From Syntrophomonas_A sp050258735 (GTDB lineage: Bacteria > Bacillota > Syntrophomonadia > Syntrophomonadales > Syntrophomonadaceae): a stretch of 48,705 bases of DNA. The notes under the pieces were generated by a model. That model was not told where the DNA came from and made no database searches. It was given only the letters and a program-made list of their open reading frames with translations. Position 1 is the first letter of the stretch. Each line of letters opens with the position of its first letter. The stretch lies in the NCBI GenBank assembly GCA_050258735.1, contig JBLMZJ010000042.1, forward strand, positions 1 through 48,705, in the 5' to 3' direction. Positions 25,334-32,921 of the stretch are shown one piece after another. The translations under genes were made by a program, and so were the position numbers.

Positions 25334-25936
25334 CTAGCGATGCCGAAAGGGCATGCGCTGACGGAGCAATCTCATGCAGATGATAGAGACGAGAAATATT
25401 ACTCCGATGATGGTCAGGGTGCCGGTAATATCATGGCTTTTCATAAAATAATCACCCAGAGCCACGTAAATGATAGCCCAGGGGAGTTTGCCCAGAGCCG
25501 ATGAGATTATAAAGGTGGTATTTGATACACCGCCGATGCCGGAACCGATATTAATCAGTACGGTAGGCACTACCGGAAAGATCCGGCAAATGAAGAGTAT
25601 CCAGAAAACATGGGCTTCATCGACACTTTTCAGATCAAAATCGTATTTATCTTTAAGATGATCGATAAAAAAATCCCGGGCCACCGATTTGGACAGCCAG
25701 TAGAGTATGCAGGCCCCTACCAGTGCCCCCGACCAGGCCAGGAAGAATCCCGTAAAATATCCATAAATCATACCGGCAGCTCCGGCAATGATTACATAAG
25801 GCACAATTGGAGCGATAGCTTGTATAACGAACAATACAAAGGTGACAGTAGGACCGTAGATTCCAAAGCTGTTGATATAATTGACAGTAGATTGGATGCT
25901 GGAAAAATCAGCAGCGGAAAGATGATACAGAGTCAT
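25334..25936 (-). CDS. TVP38/TMEM64-family (VTT domain) membrane protein
   Basis: 200 aa with about five to six membrane segments. The VTT-domain pattern is visible: APIVPYVIIAGAAGMIYGYF, the GxxxG-rich segment FLAWSGALVGACILYWLSK and FICRIFPVVPTVLINIGSGI. The family is related to DedA proteins and is thought to move lipids or ions in the membrane. It ends in a basic tail (RQRMPFRHR). Single gene. Confidence 0.85.
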   Translation of the reverse strand: MTLYHLSAADFSSIQSTVNYINSFGIYGPTVTFVLFVIQAIAPIVPYVIIAGAAGMIYGYFTGFFLAWSGALVGACILYWLSKSVARDFFIDHLKDKYDFDLKSVDEAHVFWILFICRIFPVVPTVLINIGSGIGGVSNTTFIISSALGKLPWAIIYVALGDYFMKSHDITGTLTIIGVIFLVSIICMRLLRQRMPFRHR

Positions 25937-26039
25937 TCCCCCTTCTAAAACGACCTGCCGGCCTTCTCTCTAAATTTACCACTTTTCATTCACAGGTTAC
26001 CATATAATCATGTGCCAGGGTAGAAACAGGAGTTAAATA

Positions 26040-26804
26040 TCAGGTACCGGCCTGCAACCAGGCCAAGGTCAAGTCCTCTCGCAGTTGGGTCATCCCATTG
26101 AAACGGTGGTCGGCCCCCGGAACTACATGGAGCCTGGCATTGGCCAATCTCTCTTCCATATACCTGGCATTCTCCGCCGCTACCGTTTCATCGTCTTCCC
26201 CGTGTATGATCAAAACCGGCCGATCCCCTACTGCCTGCAGATAGGCGTCCATATCGTGGAGCTCGAAATCATGGATGAGATCAGGTTCAAGAATAAAGCT
26301 GCCGTTCTCATCACTAACGGAAACAGCCTGCCCGCCAGCCATTTTATCATAGGCTTCGCTCATCAGGTTCCGAAAGGTTTTCTCCAGCAGTACCGGTGCC
26401 GACCAGAGAATAAAACCAACTACCCGTGGGTCGCCCGCGCCGGCTGCCAAAACCGTACTGCCTCCGAAGCTTCGGCCCAACAGATAGATAGGCTGGGAGT
26501 ATCTCTCGCTGACATGATCGATCACACGTTGCAGATCAGCTGCCTGCCTTGACAGTGTTATATCTTGGAATTCGCCATCGCTGGCCCCGCTGCCGGAAAA
26601 ATCAAAAGCCAGGGCTCCATATCCGATGTTGTTCAAGCGCTCGACAAAGGGTTGGAGCTTACCGCTGTTTTCCTTGGCTCCGCGGAAGCCGTGGCATATT
26701 ATGATTATATTTTCACAGGCTGGTATGCTCTGACAAGCAGCGATCGACCTGCCGCCATTATCAATGAAAATTATTCTCTCCAGTTTCTCGTCCTCCACAG
26801 CCAA
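26040..26804 (-). CDS. Alpha/beta hydrolase, start uncertain
   Basis: Up to 254 aa. Serine-hydrolase fold with oxyanion segment CHGFRGAKENS (37-47), nucleophile Ser112 in GRSFGGS, the acid Asp in HGEDDETV (201-208) and His233 in ADHRF. It should cut esters or peptides in the cytoplasm. The longest frame begins at TTG 26804 without a ribosome site; GGAGG lies inside it about 8 nt before a CTG at codon 8, which may be the true start (26783). The substrate is not visible. It precedes no obvious operon partner, and the YlaI-like gene lies upstream. Confidence 0.85.
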   Translation of the reverse strand: MAVEDEKLERIIFIDNGGRSIAACQSIPACENIIIICHGFRGAKENSGKLQPFVERLNNIGYGALAFDFSGSGASDGEFQDITLSRQAADLQRVIDHVSERYSQPIYLLGRSFGGSTVLAAGAGDPRVVGFILWSAPVLLEKTFRNLMSEAYDKMAGGQAVSVSDENGSFILEPDLIHDFELHDMDAYLQAVGDRPVLIIHGEDDETVAAENARYMEERLANARLHVVPGADHRFNGMTQLREDLTLAWLQAGT

Positions 26805-26824
26805 TCGTTACATATAATCAAAAA

Positions 26825-27004
26825 TTACATCGGTTTCTTAGGCTTCTTTTGTTCATCGGATTCATGGCGCACCTTATTGGTACAAAAATCGCAGATAAAG
26901 GTAGCCGCATCACCCTGGTTTTCCATCTTCTTAAAATCTTTATGGTCTTCCGTAACCGTATAAACCTTGCCGCACATGAGACACCTGGCGTTGATTGAAC
27001 TCAC
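26825..27004 (-). CDS. Small zinc-ribbon protein, YlaI/DUF2197-like
   Basis: 59 aa. Two CxxC pairs, CLMC (8-11) and CDFC (38-41), make a probable zinc ribbon, followed by a charged end KKPKKPM. Layout and length match YlaI-like (DUF2197) proteins of Firmicutes, function unknown. The start is GTG with GGGAGG 6 nt upstream. It sits between the Cys-cluster protein (34 nt upstream) and the hydrolase, in the same direction. Confidence 0.8.
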   Translation of the reverse strand: MSSINARCLMCGKVYTVTEDHKDFKKMENQGDAATFICDFCTNKVRHESDEQKKPKKPM

Positions 27005-27037
27005 AATGATCCTCCCTTTCGTTGAATTTTTATCAGC

Positions 27038-27688
27038 TTACCAGAAACGCTTAAAATCTGAAGTTAAGACATCACGCAGCCTGACCTGGCCATAATCATT
27101 TTTCCCGGTAAAACAGTTCTCGGGCCAGTCGCTGGCACTCACTAGTGCCTCCCTACTTTCATTCAGGGGCAGATGACCTCCCTTCGCTTTAAATGCCAGT
27201 ATACTGCTCCTGATCAGCTCATCCATACCCAGATTCACGATCCGGCTGCGCAGCAGTTCTGCTTTTGCACTGGTCTGACAGCATATGTAGGTCTGACAGG
27301 TGAAGGGACGATAGGCGTATATCGAACAGGTCCCATTCTCGCGAAGAAAGACACAACTCTCCCGAGGACCCCTCCGCAGAGTGATATCGATATAATTCCC
27401 GCGAACTTCTACCCAAAGATAGCGAAAAACTGTGGTTATGTCAGTGCTGGTCGCCCGGCATATATTTAAAACGTCAACAGAAGTTACCGGCAGCGGTTCA
27501 TGACAGCATAGATCGCAGCCCTGGCAGTGCCGGCGTTCTTCCGGCCAGAGCCTGGCAAGTTCGCCATTTTCAATAAAATCATTGATCGTCTCAAGATAAT
27601 CGAGTACTGTCACTTCCGAGTCGGTAAACTTAACATCATAGCCGGGCTGTCCCTTTATCTTCTTTTTTGAGAGTTTTATCCCGGCCAT
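27038..27688 (-). CDS. YkgJ-family cysteine-cluster protein
   Basis: 216 aa. Cysteines occur in the family pattern CQGCDLCCHEP (55-65), then ESCVFLRENGTCSIYAYRPF and CQTYICC, a probable Zn/Fe-S site. The function of YkgJ-type proteins is unknown. The start codon shares a base with the stop of the upstream lipoprotein (TAATG), so translation is coupled. Cytoplasmic. Confidence 0.82.
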   Translation of the reverse strand: MAGIKLSKKKIKGQPGYDVKFTDSEVTVLDYLETINDFIENGELARLWPEERRHCQGCDLCCHEPLPVTSVDVLNICRATSTDITTVFRYLWVEVRGNYIDITLRRGPRESCVFLRENGTCSIYAYRPFTCQTYICCQTSAKAELLRSRIVNLGMDELIRSSILAFKAKGGHLPLNESREALVSASDWPENCFTGKNDYGQVRLRDVLTSDFKRFW

Positions 27689-28020
27689 TATTCGGTGGTT
27701 CCAGCGGCTCCGGCTTTGGACGGCAGGATCTTGATATAGATCACATGCTGATAGTTTAGAACACCGGTTATATTGCCTTTTGCATCATACATATTAGTGG
27801 ATGAGGATCCGCCTACGTAGACCTTTCCGGTGTCCTCAACACCCAGGTCCTTTAAATATGTGACCAGTGTTTTGCCGTCAGTGAACACGATCTCTGCCTT
27901 GATGAGCGGCTGATCGTCCTGACTCGTGGCCTTAAACAGTTTCCCGGTATCGAATTTACATCCACTCAGCAATACGGCTGCCAACAGCAGGCTTACCAAG
28001 AGGATCCTATTCCTGGTCAA
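27688..28020 (-). CDS. Small lipoprotein of unknown function
   Basis: 110 aa. Signal peptide with lipobox LLSGC (Cys21), so it should be attached to the outer face of the membrane. The mature part is small, alpha/beta, with VYVGGSSSTNMYDAKG in the middle. The start is TTG with AAAGGAGGAG upstream. Its stop overlaps the start of the Cys-cluster gene. Not otherwise recognised. Confidence 0.82.
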   Translation of the reverse strand: MTRNRILLVSLLLAAVLLSGCKFDTGKLFKATSQDDQPLIKAEIVFTDGKTLVTYLKDLGVEDTGKVYVGGSSSTNMYDAKGNITGVLNYQHVIYIKILPSKAGAAGTTE

Positions 28021-28064
28021 AACTACTCCTCCTTTACATAAATACAGCTATGTTGAGGCCAAAA

Positions 28065-28886
28065 TCAAAATTCAAAAGTCATACCCGCTTCCCCTTTTAC
28101 TACCTTGTCCCCTAAAGCATTATATAAACGGGCAGCCGGATAGAAGCCGGTACAATGTGATACTATGATTTTCTGGATATCATAAGACTGCAGAGCAGCT
28201 ATGGTCTGGTCCAGCCGGTCCGGGGAGGCAGTCAACAGGTGGGTTCCCCCTATATAGCCCAGGATCCTACTCTCTCCGGTTTTCTCCATAGCATATTCGA
28301 TTATATTAATTATACCGGAATGGGCACAACCGCTCACGATCACCAGGCCTTCATCCCTGCGGATTATTAGAGATATATCATCTTCCAGCAGATCCGGTTT
28401 CAACTCGCCATTTTCCTCCACCTGGAAGGCTCCCCCCACATTTTCGTAAGCCGTCTTCCGAGGTATCTCGCCGGAAAAACAAATACCCGGAGCGATTTCC
28501 TGAAAACCATCTATATTAACCATGTTTACTCTGGCCTTCTCCAGATCGATCAATGTAAAAGCACAACCGATGTGTCGGGAAGTGCCCGGTATGGGCCTTT
28601 GCGCAAAGACCTTGGAATGAGCATATACTACCGGCACATGGTGTTCTTCCAGTATCCTCATCAACCCTCCAGTATGGTCGGAATGACCGTGACTGAGGAT
28701 TATTCCGTCTAAATCATCCAGGCTTACCCCCAGTACCCGGCTGTTGTTAATGATAGAACCCAGACTTCCAGTGTCAAATAGGTAGCGTTTGTCTTCGGTC
28801 TCGACCATCATAGCCAGTCCCCATTCACCCAACATACCCATGTGTGCAGTAGTATTCTCTACCAAGATGCTTATTTTAAGAGTCAA
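28065..28886 (-). CDS. Metallo-beta-lactamase-fold protein (MptA/dihydropteroate-type MBL subfamily)
   Basis: 273 aa. Metal motif SHGHSDHTGG (65-74) with His66, His68, Asp70 and His71, then SGCAHSGIINI, GGTHLL and SHCTGF, the set seen in the subfamily named after a methanogen ribofuranosylaminobenzene-phosphate synthase. The name of that family is not proof of its reaction here. The start is TTG preceded by AAAGGATGA. It lies 44 nt upstream of the lipoprotein and reads in the same direction, so it may be in one operon with it. Confidence 0.83.
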   Translation of the reverse strand: MTLKISILVENTTAHMGMLGEWGLAMMVETEDKRYLFDTGSLGSIINNSRVLGVSLDDLDGIILSHGHSDHTGGLMRILEEHHVPVVYAHSKVFAQRPIPGTSRHIGCAFTLIDLEKARVNMVNIDGFQEIAPGICFSGEIPRKTAYENVGGAFQVEENGELKPDLLEDDISLIIRRDEGLVIVSGCAHSGIINIIEYAMEKTGESRILGYIGGTHLLTASPDRLDQTIAALQSYDIQKIIVSHCTGFYPAARLYNALGDKVVKGEAGMTFEF

Positions 28887-29102
28887 CCTGAATCATCCTT
28901 TCTATTGAATATCATGACACTTAATATAGATTATATATCGTTGACCACAATTCCTTCTAATCCCGTTTTAATATGCCAATCAATTACAATATCCATTAGT
29001 GTGATCTCAAATCCTCTTTCGGAGCAATTCTATTAATATGTAAACTGATTGTCGTATATTTGGTGAAAAATGAGCTGAATAAGGATTAAATTTGCTGTGG
29101 AG

Positions 29103-29132
29103 TTGACAAAACCTGACCGTAAAGAGTATATA
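29103..29132 (+). promoter_or_regulatory. Promoter of corA
   Basis: TTGACA (29103-29108), an 18-nt spacer and TATATA (29127-29132). Transcription should start near 29139. Confidence 0.65.
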
Positions 29133-29165
29133 AATATAGGAGTCTAAAGAAAAGGCGGTGATGAA

Positions 29166-29258
29166 ATGGAACCTATACCCGAATATCGATCATGGCATTG
29201 GATTAACCTAAATAATAAGTCCGGGAGGGTTGCATTGAGCCGTAGGAACAATGCCTGA
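29166..29258 (+). CDS. Possible 30-aa leader peptide of corA
   Basis: A short frame, MEPIPEYRSWHWINLN and on to RRNNA, begins 5 nt after GGCGGTG, a modest ribosome binding site, and ends 26 nt before corA. Inside it GCATTG/CAATGC can form a hairpin flanked by GGGAGG/CCTCTC. It may be a translated leader that senses conditions (compare the corL leader of Salmonella) or a chance frame. Confidence 0.3.
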   Translation: MEPIPEYRSWHWINLNNKSGRVALSRRNNA

Positions 29259-29284
29259 TCCTCTCGTTTCTGGAGGGACTGCGC

Positions 29285-30262
29285 ATGATCAAGACCTATT
29301 TCTTTGACTACGAAAAGAATTCAATGTTCCACGATGTGGATCTGGCTGATAAGGAAACCCTGCTGGCTAATCCACAAAATCTGCTATGGATAGACATCTA
29401 TGATTGTTCAGCCACGGAGCTGAATTATATCGGTGATCTCTTCGATTTCCATCCCCTGGCCCTGGAAGACTGTCTGCAAATCAGCCCGCGAGCAAAGCTG
29501 GACCGCTATGATGACTACAATTTTTTCGTTTTCCACGCCCTGCGCTACTTTGAAGAAGCCGAGGAAGAAGACGAGATCTCCAGTATCGAACTTGATGTTT
29601 TCATGGGCAATAATTATATCGTCACCATCCATCCGATAGCCCTGGCCGCTGTCGGCAAGGTAGCGCGGATCTGTCTGAGGGAAACCGAATTGATGGTGCT
29701 GGGTCCGGAACACCTGCTCTATCGTATAGTCGATAACATGGTCGATGATTATTTTCCCATTATTGCACGGCTAGGCGAACGTATCGACGACCTGGAGGAT
29801 AGCATCTTCCTGGACCGCGGTCGAGAGATCACCGAGGAAATACTGGCTTTGAAGAGAACCATCATCCTGTTGCGCAAGGTGCTGATCCCCCAGCGCAGGA
29901 TATTCGGCAATATCAATGGACACTATTCCTTCCTGGTCAACGAAGAAAACGTTCCTTACTATTTGGACCTGGTCGACCACCTGGACAGCGTCCTTGATAC
30001 CGCCAATACCTATCGCGACTTGGTCAACAGTACCACTGAAACTTATTATTCCATAATCAACGGCAGGACCAGTGAAATCATCACCGTACTGACTATCATA
30101 TCCATCATTATGATGCCGCTGACTGTGATCACCGGCTTCTTTGGAATGAACGTGCAGATCCCCGGAGCCAAAAGCCCTTACTACTTTTTCTATATTCTGC
30201 TCGGCATGTTCTCTCTGGCCGTGGCCATGCTGGGGTTTTTCCGCTATCGCCGCTGGATCTAG
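29285..30262 (+). CDS. corA: CorA-family magnesium/cobalt transporter
   Basis: 325 aa. A long cytoplasmic N-terminal alpha/beta and coiled-coil domain is followed by two C-terminal membrane segments. The selectivity motif GMN is at 287-289 (FFGMNVQIPG) and a basic end, RYRRWI, follows. It forms a pentameric Mg2+ channel. GGAGGGA lies upstream of the ATG. A convergent terminator is at 30395-30432. Confidence 0.95.
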   Translation: MIKTYFFDYEKNSMFHDVDLADKETLLANPQNLLWIDIYDCSATELNYIGDLFDFHPLALEDCLQISPRAKLDRYDDYNFFVFHALRYFEEAEEEDEISSIELDVFMGNNYIVTIHPIALAAVGKVARICLRETELMVLGPEHLLYRIVDNMVDDYFPIIARLGERIDDLEDSIFLDRGREITEEILALKRTIILLRKVLIPQRRIFGNINGHYSFLVNEENVPYYLDLVDHLDSVLDTANTYRDLVNSTTETYYSIINGRTSEIITVLTIISIIMMPLTVITGFFGMNVQIPGAKSPYYFFYILLGMFSLAVAMLGFFRYRRWI

Positions 30263-30288
30263 ATAGTTTGGAGTTACGGAGTTACGAT

Positions 30289-30494
30289 TTAACACAGATG
30301 GACACAGATTGAACACAGATTATTTCTCAATTATGAAAACACATCTCATAACGGCTCTGATATTGTTATCTGCCTTAAAGGTAAGAATATAAAAAAGGCT
30401 TTGAAGAAATATCTATTATTCTTCAAAGCCTTATTTATTTACATAATATAAGTTAAAAAAGTATTTATAATTATCAGTGTTCATCCGTGGTTAA
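30289..30494. repeat. CACAGAT-type intergenic repeat module, copy 1
   Basis: The left edge has three ACACAGAT units (30292, 30302, 30313). The right edge CAGTGTTCATCCGTGGTTAA (30475-30494) is an inverse relative. The same right edge recurs at 35775. The inside holds the corA terminator and otherwise differs from copy 2, so only the edges are shared. Confidence 0.55.
30395..30432. terminator. Bidirectional terminator after corA
   Basis: AAGGCTTTGAAGAA (30395-30408) pairs perfectly with TTCTTCAAAGCCTT (30419-30432), with A-rich sequence on one side and T-rich on the other. It serves convergent corA and the DUF47 gene. Confidence 0.8.
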
Positions 30495-30512
30495 ATCCCC
30501 CTGTCGCAACCC

Positions 30513-31145
30513 CTAGGAATACTTAACCACTATGTTGGCAATGAGTTCGGCGACGTCTTCGACATAATCCTGGGCCATCTCAATATGTTCGTAGACCTCA
30601 CGCCATTTGATAATGGAGACCGGGTCTTCTTCATTATCAAACAGATAAGCTAGACCGTTACGGTATAATGAATCCTGCTCTTTCTCCAGCCGGGTGATCT
30701 CTGCACAGCAGTTCACGATCTCTTTCTTGTTTCTCTCCACCTGGTCTAAAAGTTTCAGGGCTTTCTCCTGCAGGGTAATAGAAGTGTAGAGTACGTCTAC
30801 CATCTCCTTTACCCTGGCATCAGGTTCTCCAGCCTTGTATAGGATCATCCGGTCGATGATCCCGGTAATATAATCGAGAGTGGTTGCCAGTTTCTGTACC
30901 AATTGAAAGGCATCCTCCCGGTCAAAAGGCAGTATGAAGCTGGTATTCAAACGGCGCACCAATTCCTGGATGATGTGGTCACCCTCATGCTCCATAGCTG
31001 TCAATCTGGCCATTTTGAGATCCAGTTCGTTGTAATCGTTGACGACATTCTTCAGGATGTCCCCTCCCCTGACTACTGTACGAGCGGACTCGTTGAGCAA
31101 CAGGAACAGTTCATCATCTTTTCTGCCAAATAACCGCAACTCCAT
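30513..31145 (-). CDS. DUF47/PhoU-like phosphate-transport regulator
   Basis: 210 aa, all-helical, PhoU-like. Features such as LTAMEHEGDHIIQELVRRLN and FILPFDREDAFQLVQKLATT are typical of DUF47 proteins, which normally accompany low-affinity phosphate (Pit) transporters. No pit gene is next to it. The first ATG (31145) touches the ribosome site AAGGGGGG, so the true start may be the TTG two codons later (31139). Confidence 0.87.
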   Translation of the reverse strand: MELRLFGRKDDELFLLLNESARTVVRGGDILKNVVNDYNELDLKMARLTAMEHEGDHIIQELVRRLNTSFILPFDREDAFQLVQKLATTLDYITGIIDRMILYKAGEPDARVKEMVDVLYTSITLQEKALKLLDQVERNKKEIVNCCAEITRLEKEQDSLYRNGLAYLFDNEEDPVSIIKWREVYEHIEMAQDYVEDVAELIANIVVKYS

Positions 31146-31238
31146 CCCCCCTTAAACGAAAATGACTTCTCTGGATCTAATGCACATTAATATACCACTA
31201 GCCAATATTATATAGCAAGTAGTGTATTATTATATACC

Positions 31239-32117
31239 TTACAGAGCCCTCAGATAATCGGGTCTCAGGTAGCGTCGATCCTCCTTGGCGATCATATCAT
31301 TGATAAGTTTCAGCATCTTCTCCTTATCATCCGGCAATCGGCCCTTTATGGGCAGATAATTGGACGCATGATTGCTGCGGAATTCCGTGCCCTGCACATT
31401 TAGATGATCGATCATTATGCGCATCTCATCCAGGATCTCGAAAGGACCTGGCAGCTCAAATTCCCCTCTCTCCTGTCGGCGGAAGAGTTCAGTCCGGGGC
31501 ACCAGCATCAGGACCAGAGCCCCGATATAATCCGGATTCATATCATTGCATATCTCGGCAGTCTTAACAGCATGGTCCACCGCTTTGGGCGAACGACCGG
31601 CCAGACCCAGCAGAACGGTTACTGACAGCAATATACCGGCTCGCCTGATCCTTCTTCCTGCCTCTACCATCTCATCATAAGTCACACCCTTGCGGATATC
31701 CTTCAGCAGCTCGGGGTCTCCGGTCTCGACCCCTAAATAGGCGATGGTCAGCCCTGCCGCCTTCAGAGCGGTAAGTTCGGAGACCTCCTTTTGCAAAATG
31801 CTGTCCGGACTGGCATAGATGCCAATATGGCGCAGGGAGGGAAAACTTTGTTTCAGGTAGTTTATGACCTCCAGCAGATCGGCGGTGTCCATAGCCAGAG
31901 CATCACCATCGGCCAGGAACACCTTTTCCAGGTCATGGTAGTATAATTTCGCCATGCGGATGTCGGTCTTGATCTCATCCAGATTGCGAACACGGTATTT
32001 CTTGTCTTTATACATGGCGCAAAAGGTGCAGCGGTTGTGGCTGCAGCCTACAGTACATTGCAGGATATAACTCCTGGCTTCACTGGGCGGTCTGAAGATG
32101 TTACCTTCGTATCTCAT
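31239..32117 (-). CDS. Radical SAM protein with CX4CX2C cluster motif
   Basis: 292 aa. Cluster motif C25-SHNR-C30-TF-C33, with another Cys at 21; spacing differs from the common CX3CX2C. A TIM-barrel-like part follows (GLTIAYLGVETGDPELL, GILLSVTVLLGLAG). It uses S-adenosylmethionine to make a radical; substrate unknown. AGGAGGTG lies 7 nt before the ATG. Single gene. Confidence 0.87.
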   Translation of the reverse strand: MRYEGNIFRPPSEARSYILQCTVGCSHNRCTFCAMYKDKKYRVRNLDEIKTDIRMAKLYYHDLEKVFLADGDALAMDTADLLEVINYLKQSFPSLRHIGIYASPDSILQKEVSELTALKAAGLTIAYLGVETGDPELLKDIRKGVTYDEMVEAGRRIRRAGILLSVTVLLGLAGRSPKAVDHAVKTAEICNDMNPDYIGALVLMLVPRTELFRRQERGEFELPGPFEILDEMRIMIDHLNVQGTEFRSNHASNYLPIKGRLPDDKEKMLKLINDMIAKEDRRYLRPDYLRAL

Positions 32118-32267
32118 TCAAGGTCACCTCCTAGTGATATAAGTTTATAACAATATAGATATTTTTGTGAAATAGTTTACTGAAGAGCGATAAATAACTA
32201 GCTATATTTATGACTCTACCGGTCAAAATAATAACGGTGCGAGCCAAACATTAAGGAGGTCTTAAGT

Positions 32268-32456
32268 TTGGCAAGACGCAAAAGCATAATGTCGGAACAG
32301 CTTAAATATGAGATCGCACGTGAACTCGGGGTTGACCAGGTGGTTGCCACCCAAGGATGGGGTGCGGTCAGTTCGAGAGACTGCGGCAATATTGTTGCCA
32401 AGGCAATCGAAATTGCTGAACGGAGTATGGCCCAGCAGAACCAAACGACTCTCTAA
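32268..32456 (+). CDS. Alpha/beta-type small acid-soluble spore protein
   Basis: 62 aa. The segment LKYEIARELGVDQ is the SASP signature that contains the germination-protease cut site. GWGAVSSRDCGNIVAKAIEIAE is the DNA-binding second half, though the usual GGxM core is altered to CGNIV. The protein coats spore DNA in the forespore. The start is TTG with AAGGAGGT 7 nt upstream. It should be made by sigma-G; no certain sigma-G promoter was identified. A terminator follows. Confidence 0.87.
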   Translation: MARRKSIMSEQLKYEIARELGVDQVVATQGWGAVSSRDCGNIVAKAIEIAERSMAQQNQTTL

Positions 32457-32470
32457 TACACTCGCACCAG

Positions 32471-32494
32471 CCGGGGGTTATCCCCCGGTTTTAT
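32471..32494 (+). terminator. Terminator of the spore protein gene
   Basis: CCGGGGG-TTAT-CCCCCGG (32471-32488, one unpaired base) followed by TTTTATTATT. It overlaps the last codons of the convergent mgtC-like gene. Confidence 0.85.
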
Positions 32495-32921
32495 TATTGT
32501 CCTCAGACCGCTGACGGTACCACTTCATTATCACATCAAAGAGCCAATAAAACACTAAAACTACCAATAAGGCAGTTATACTCGTATTTTGCAATCCAAC
32601 CCCGATTATCATGCCCAAAATAGCGGTCAGCCAGAGACTGGCTGCTACATTGAGGCCTTCGACCTCGTTCTCCTCTGAGATCCAGATCATGCCGGTGCCG
32701 ATAAATCCTATAGCCGAAATAGCTTGGGCAGATAAGCGGCCCGGATCACCAAACCAGGGGTAAGACAGTATTTTAAAAAATTCGGTAGAAACATAAGTCA
32801 AGAGAGCGGTACCTATGCAAACCATTACAAACACACGGGCAGTGCTCCGGTTAGAAATAGTACCGATGATCATGCCCACCACACCGGCTAACAATATTTT
32901 GATCAAAAAAAGGGTAAGCAT
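32478..32921 (-). CDS. MgtC/SapB-family membrane protein
   Basis: 147 aa with four to five membrane segments. The family pattern is seen in GDPGRLSAQAISAIGFIGTG and GLNVAASLWLTAILGMIIG. MgtC-type proteins help survival at low Mg2+ and act on the F-ATPase in Salmonella; the role here is unknown. Only the membrane domain is present, without the C-terminal ACT-like part. The ATG overlaps the guaB stop (TAATG), so the two are translated together. Confidence 0.85.
   Translation of the reverse strand: MLTLFLIKILLAGVVGMIIGTISNRSTARVFVMVCIGTALLTYVSTEFFKILSYPWFGDPGRLSAQAISAIGFIGTGMIWISEENEVEGLNVAASLWLTAILGMIIGVGLQNTSITALLVVLVFYWLFDVIMKWYRQRSEDNNKTGG

Larger units (their letters stand above)
28887..29284 (+). 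other. Upstream region of corA
   Basis: About 400 nt between divergent genes. The left half is A+T-rich without recognisable structure. The right half has a good promoter and a 5' leader of about 146 nt with a possible leader peptide. No Mg2+ riboswitch (M-box) was recognised. Confidence 0.5.

Noticed and set aside
29139..29284. M-box (Mg2+) riboswitch before corA
   Set aside because: The leader is too short and lacks the conserved M-box blocks.
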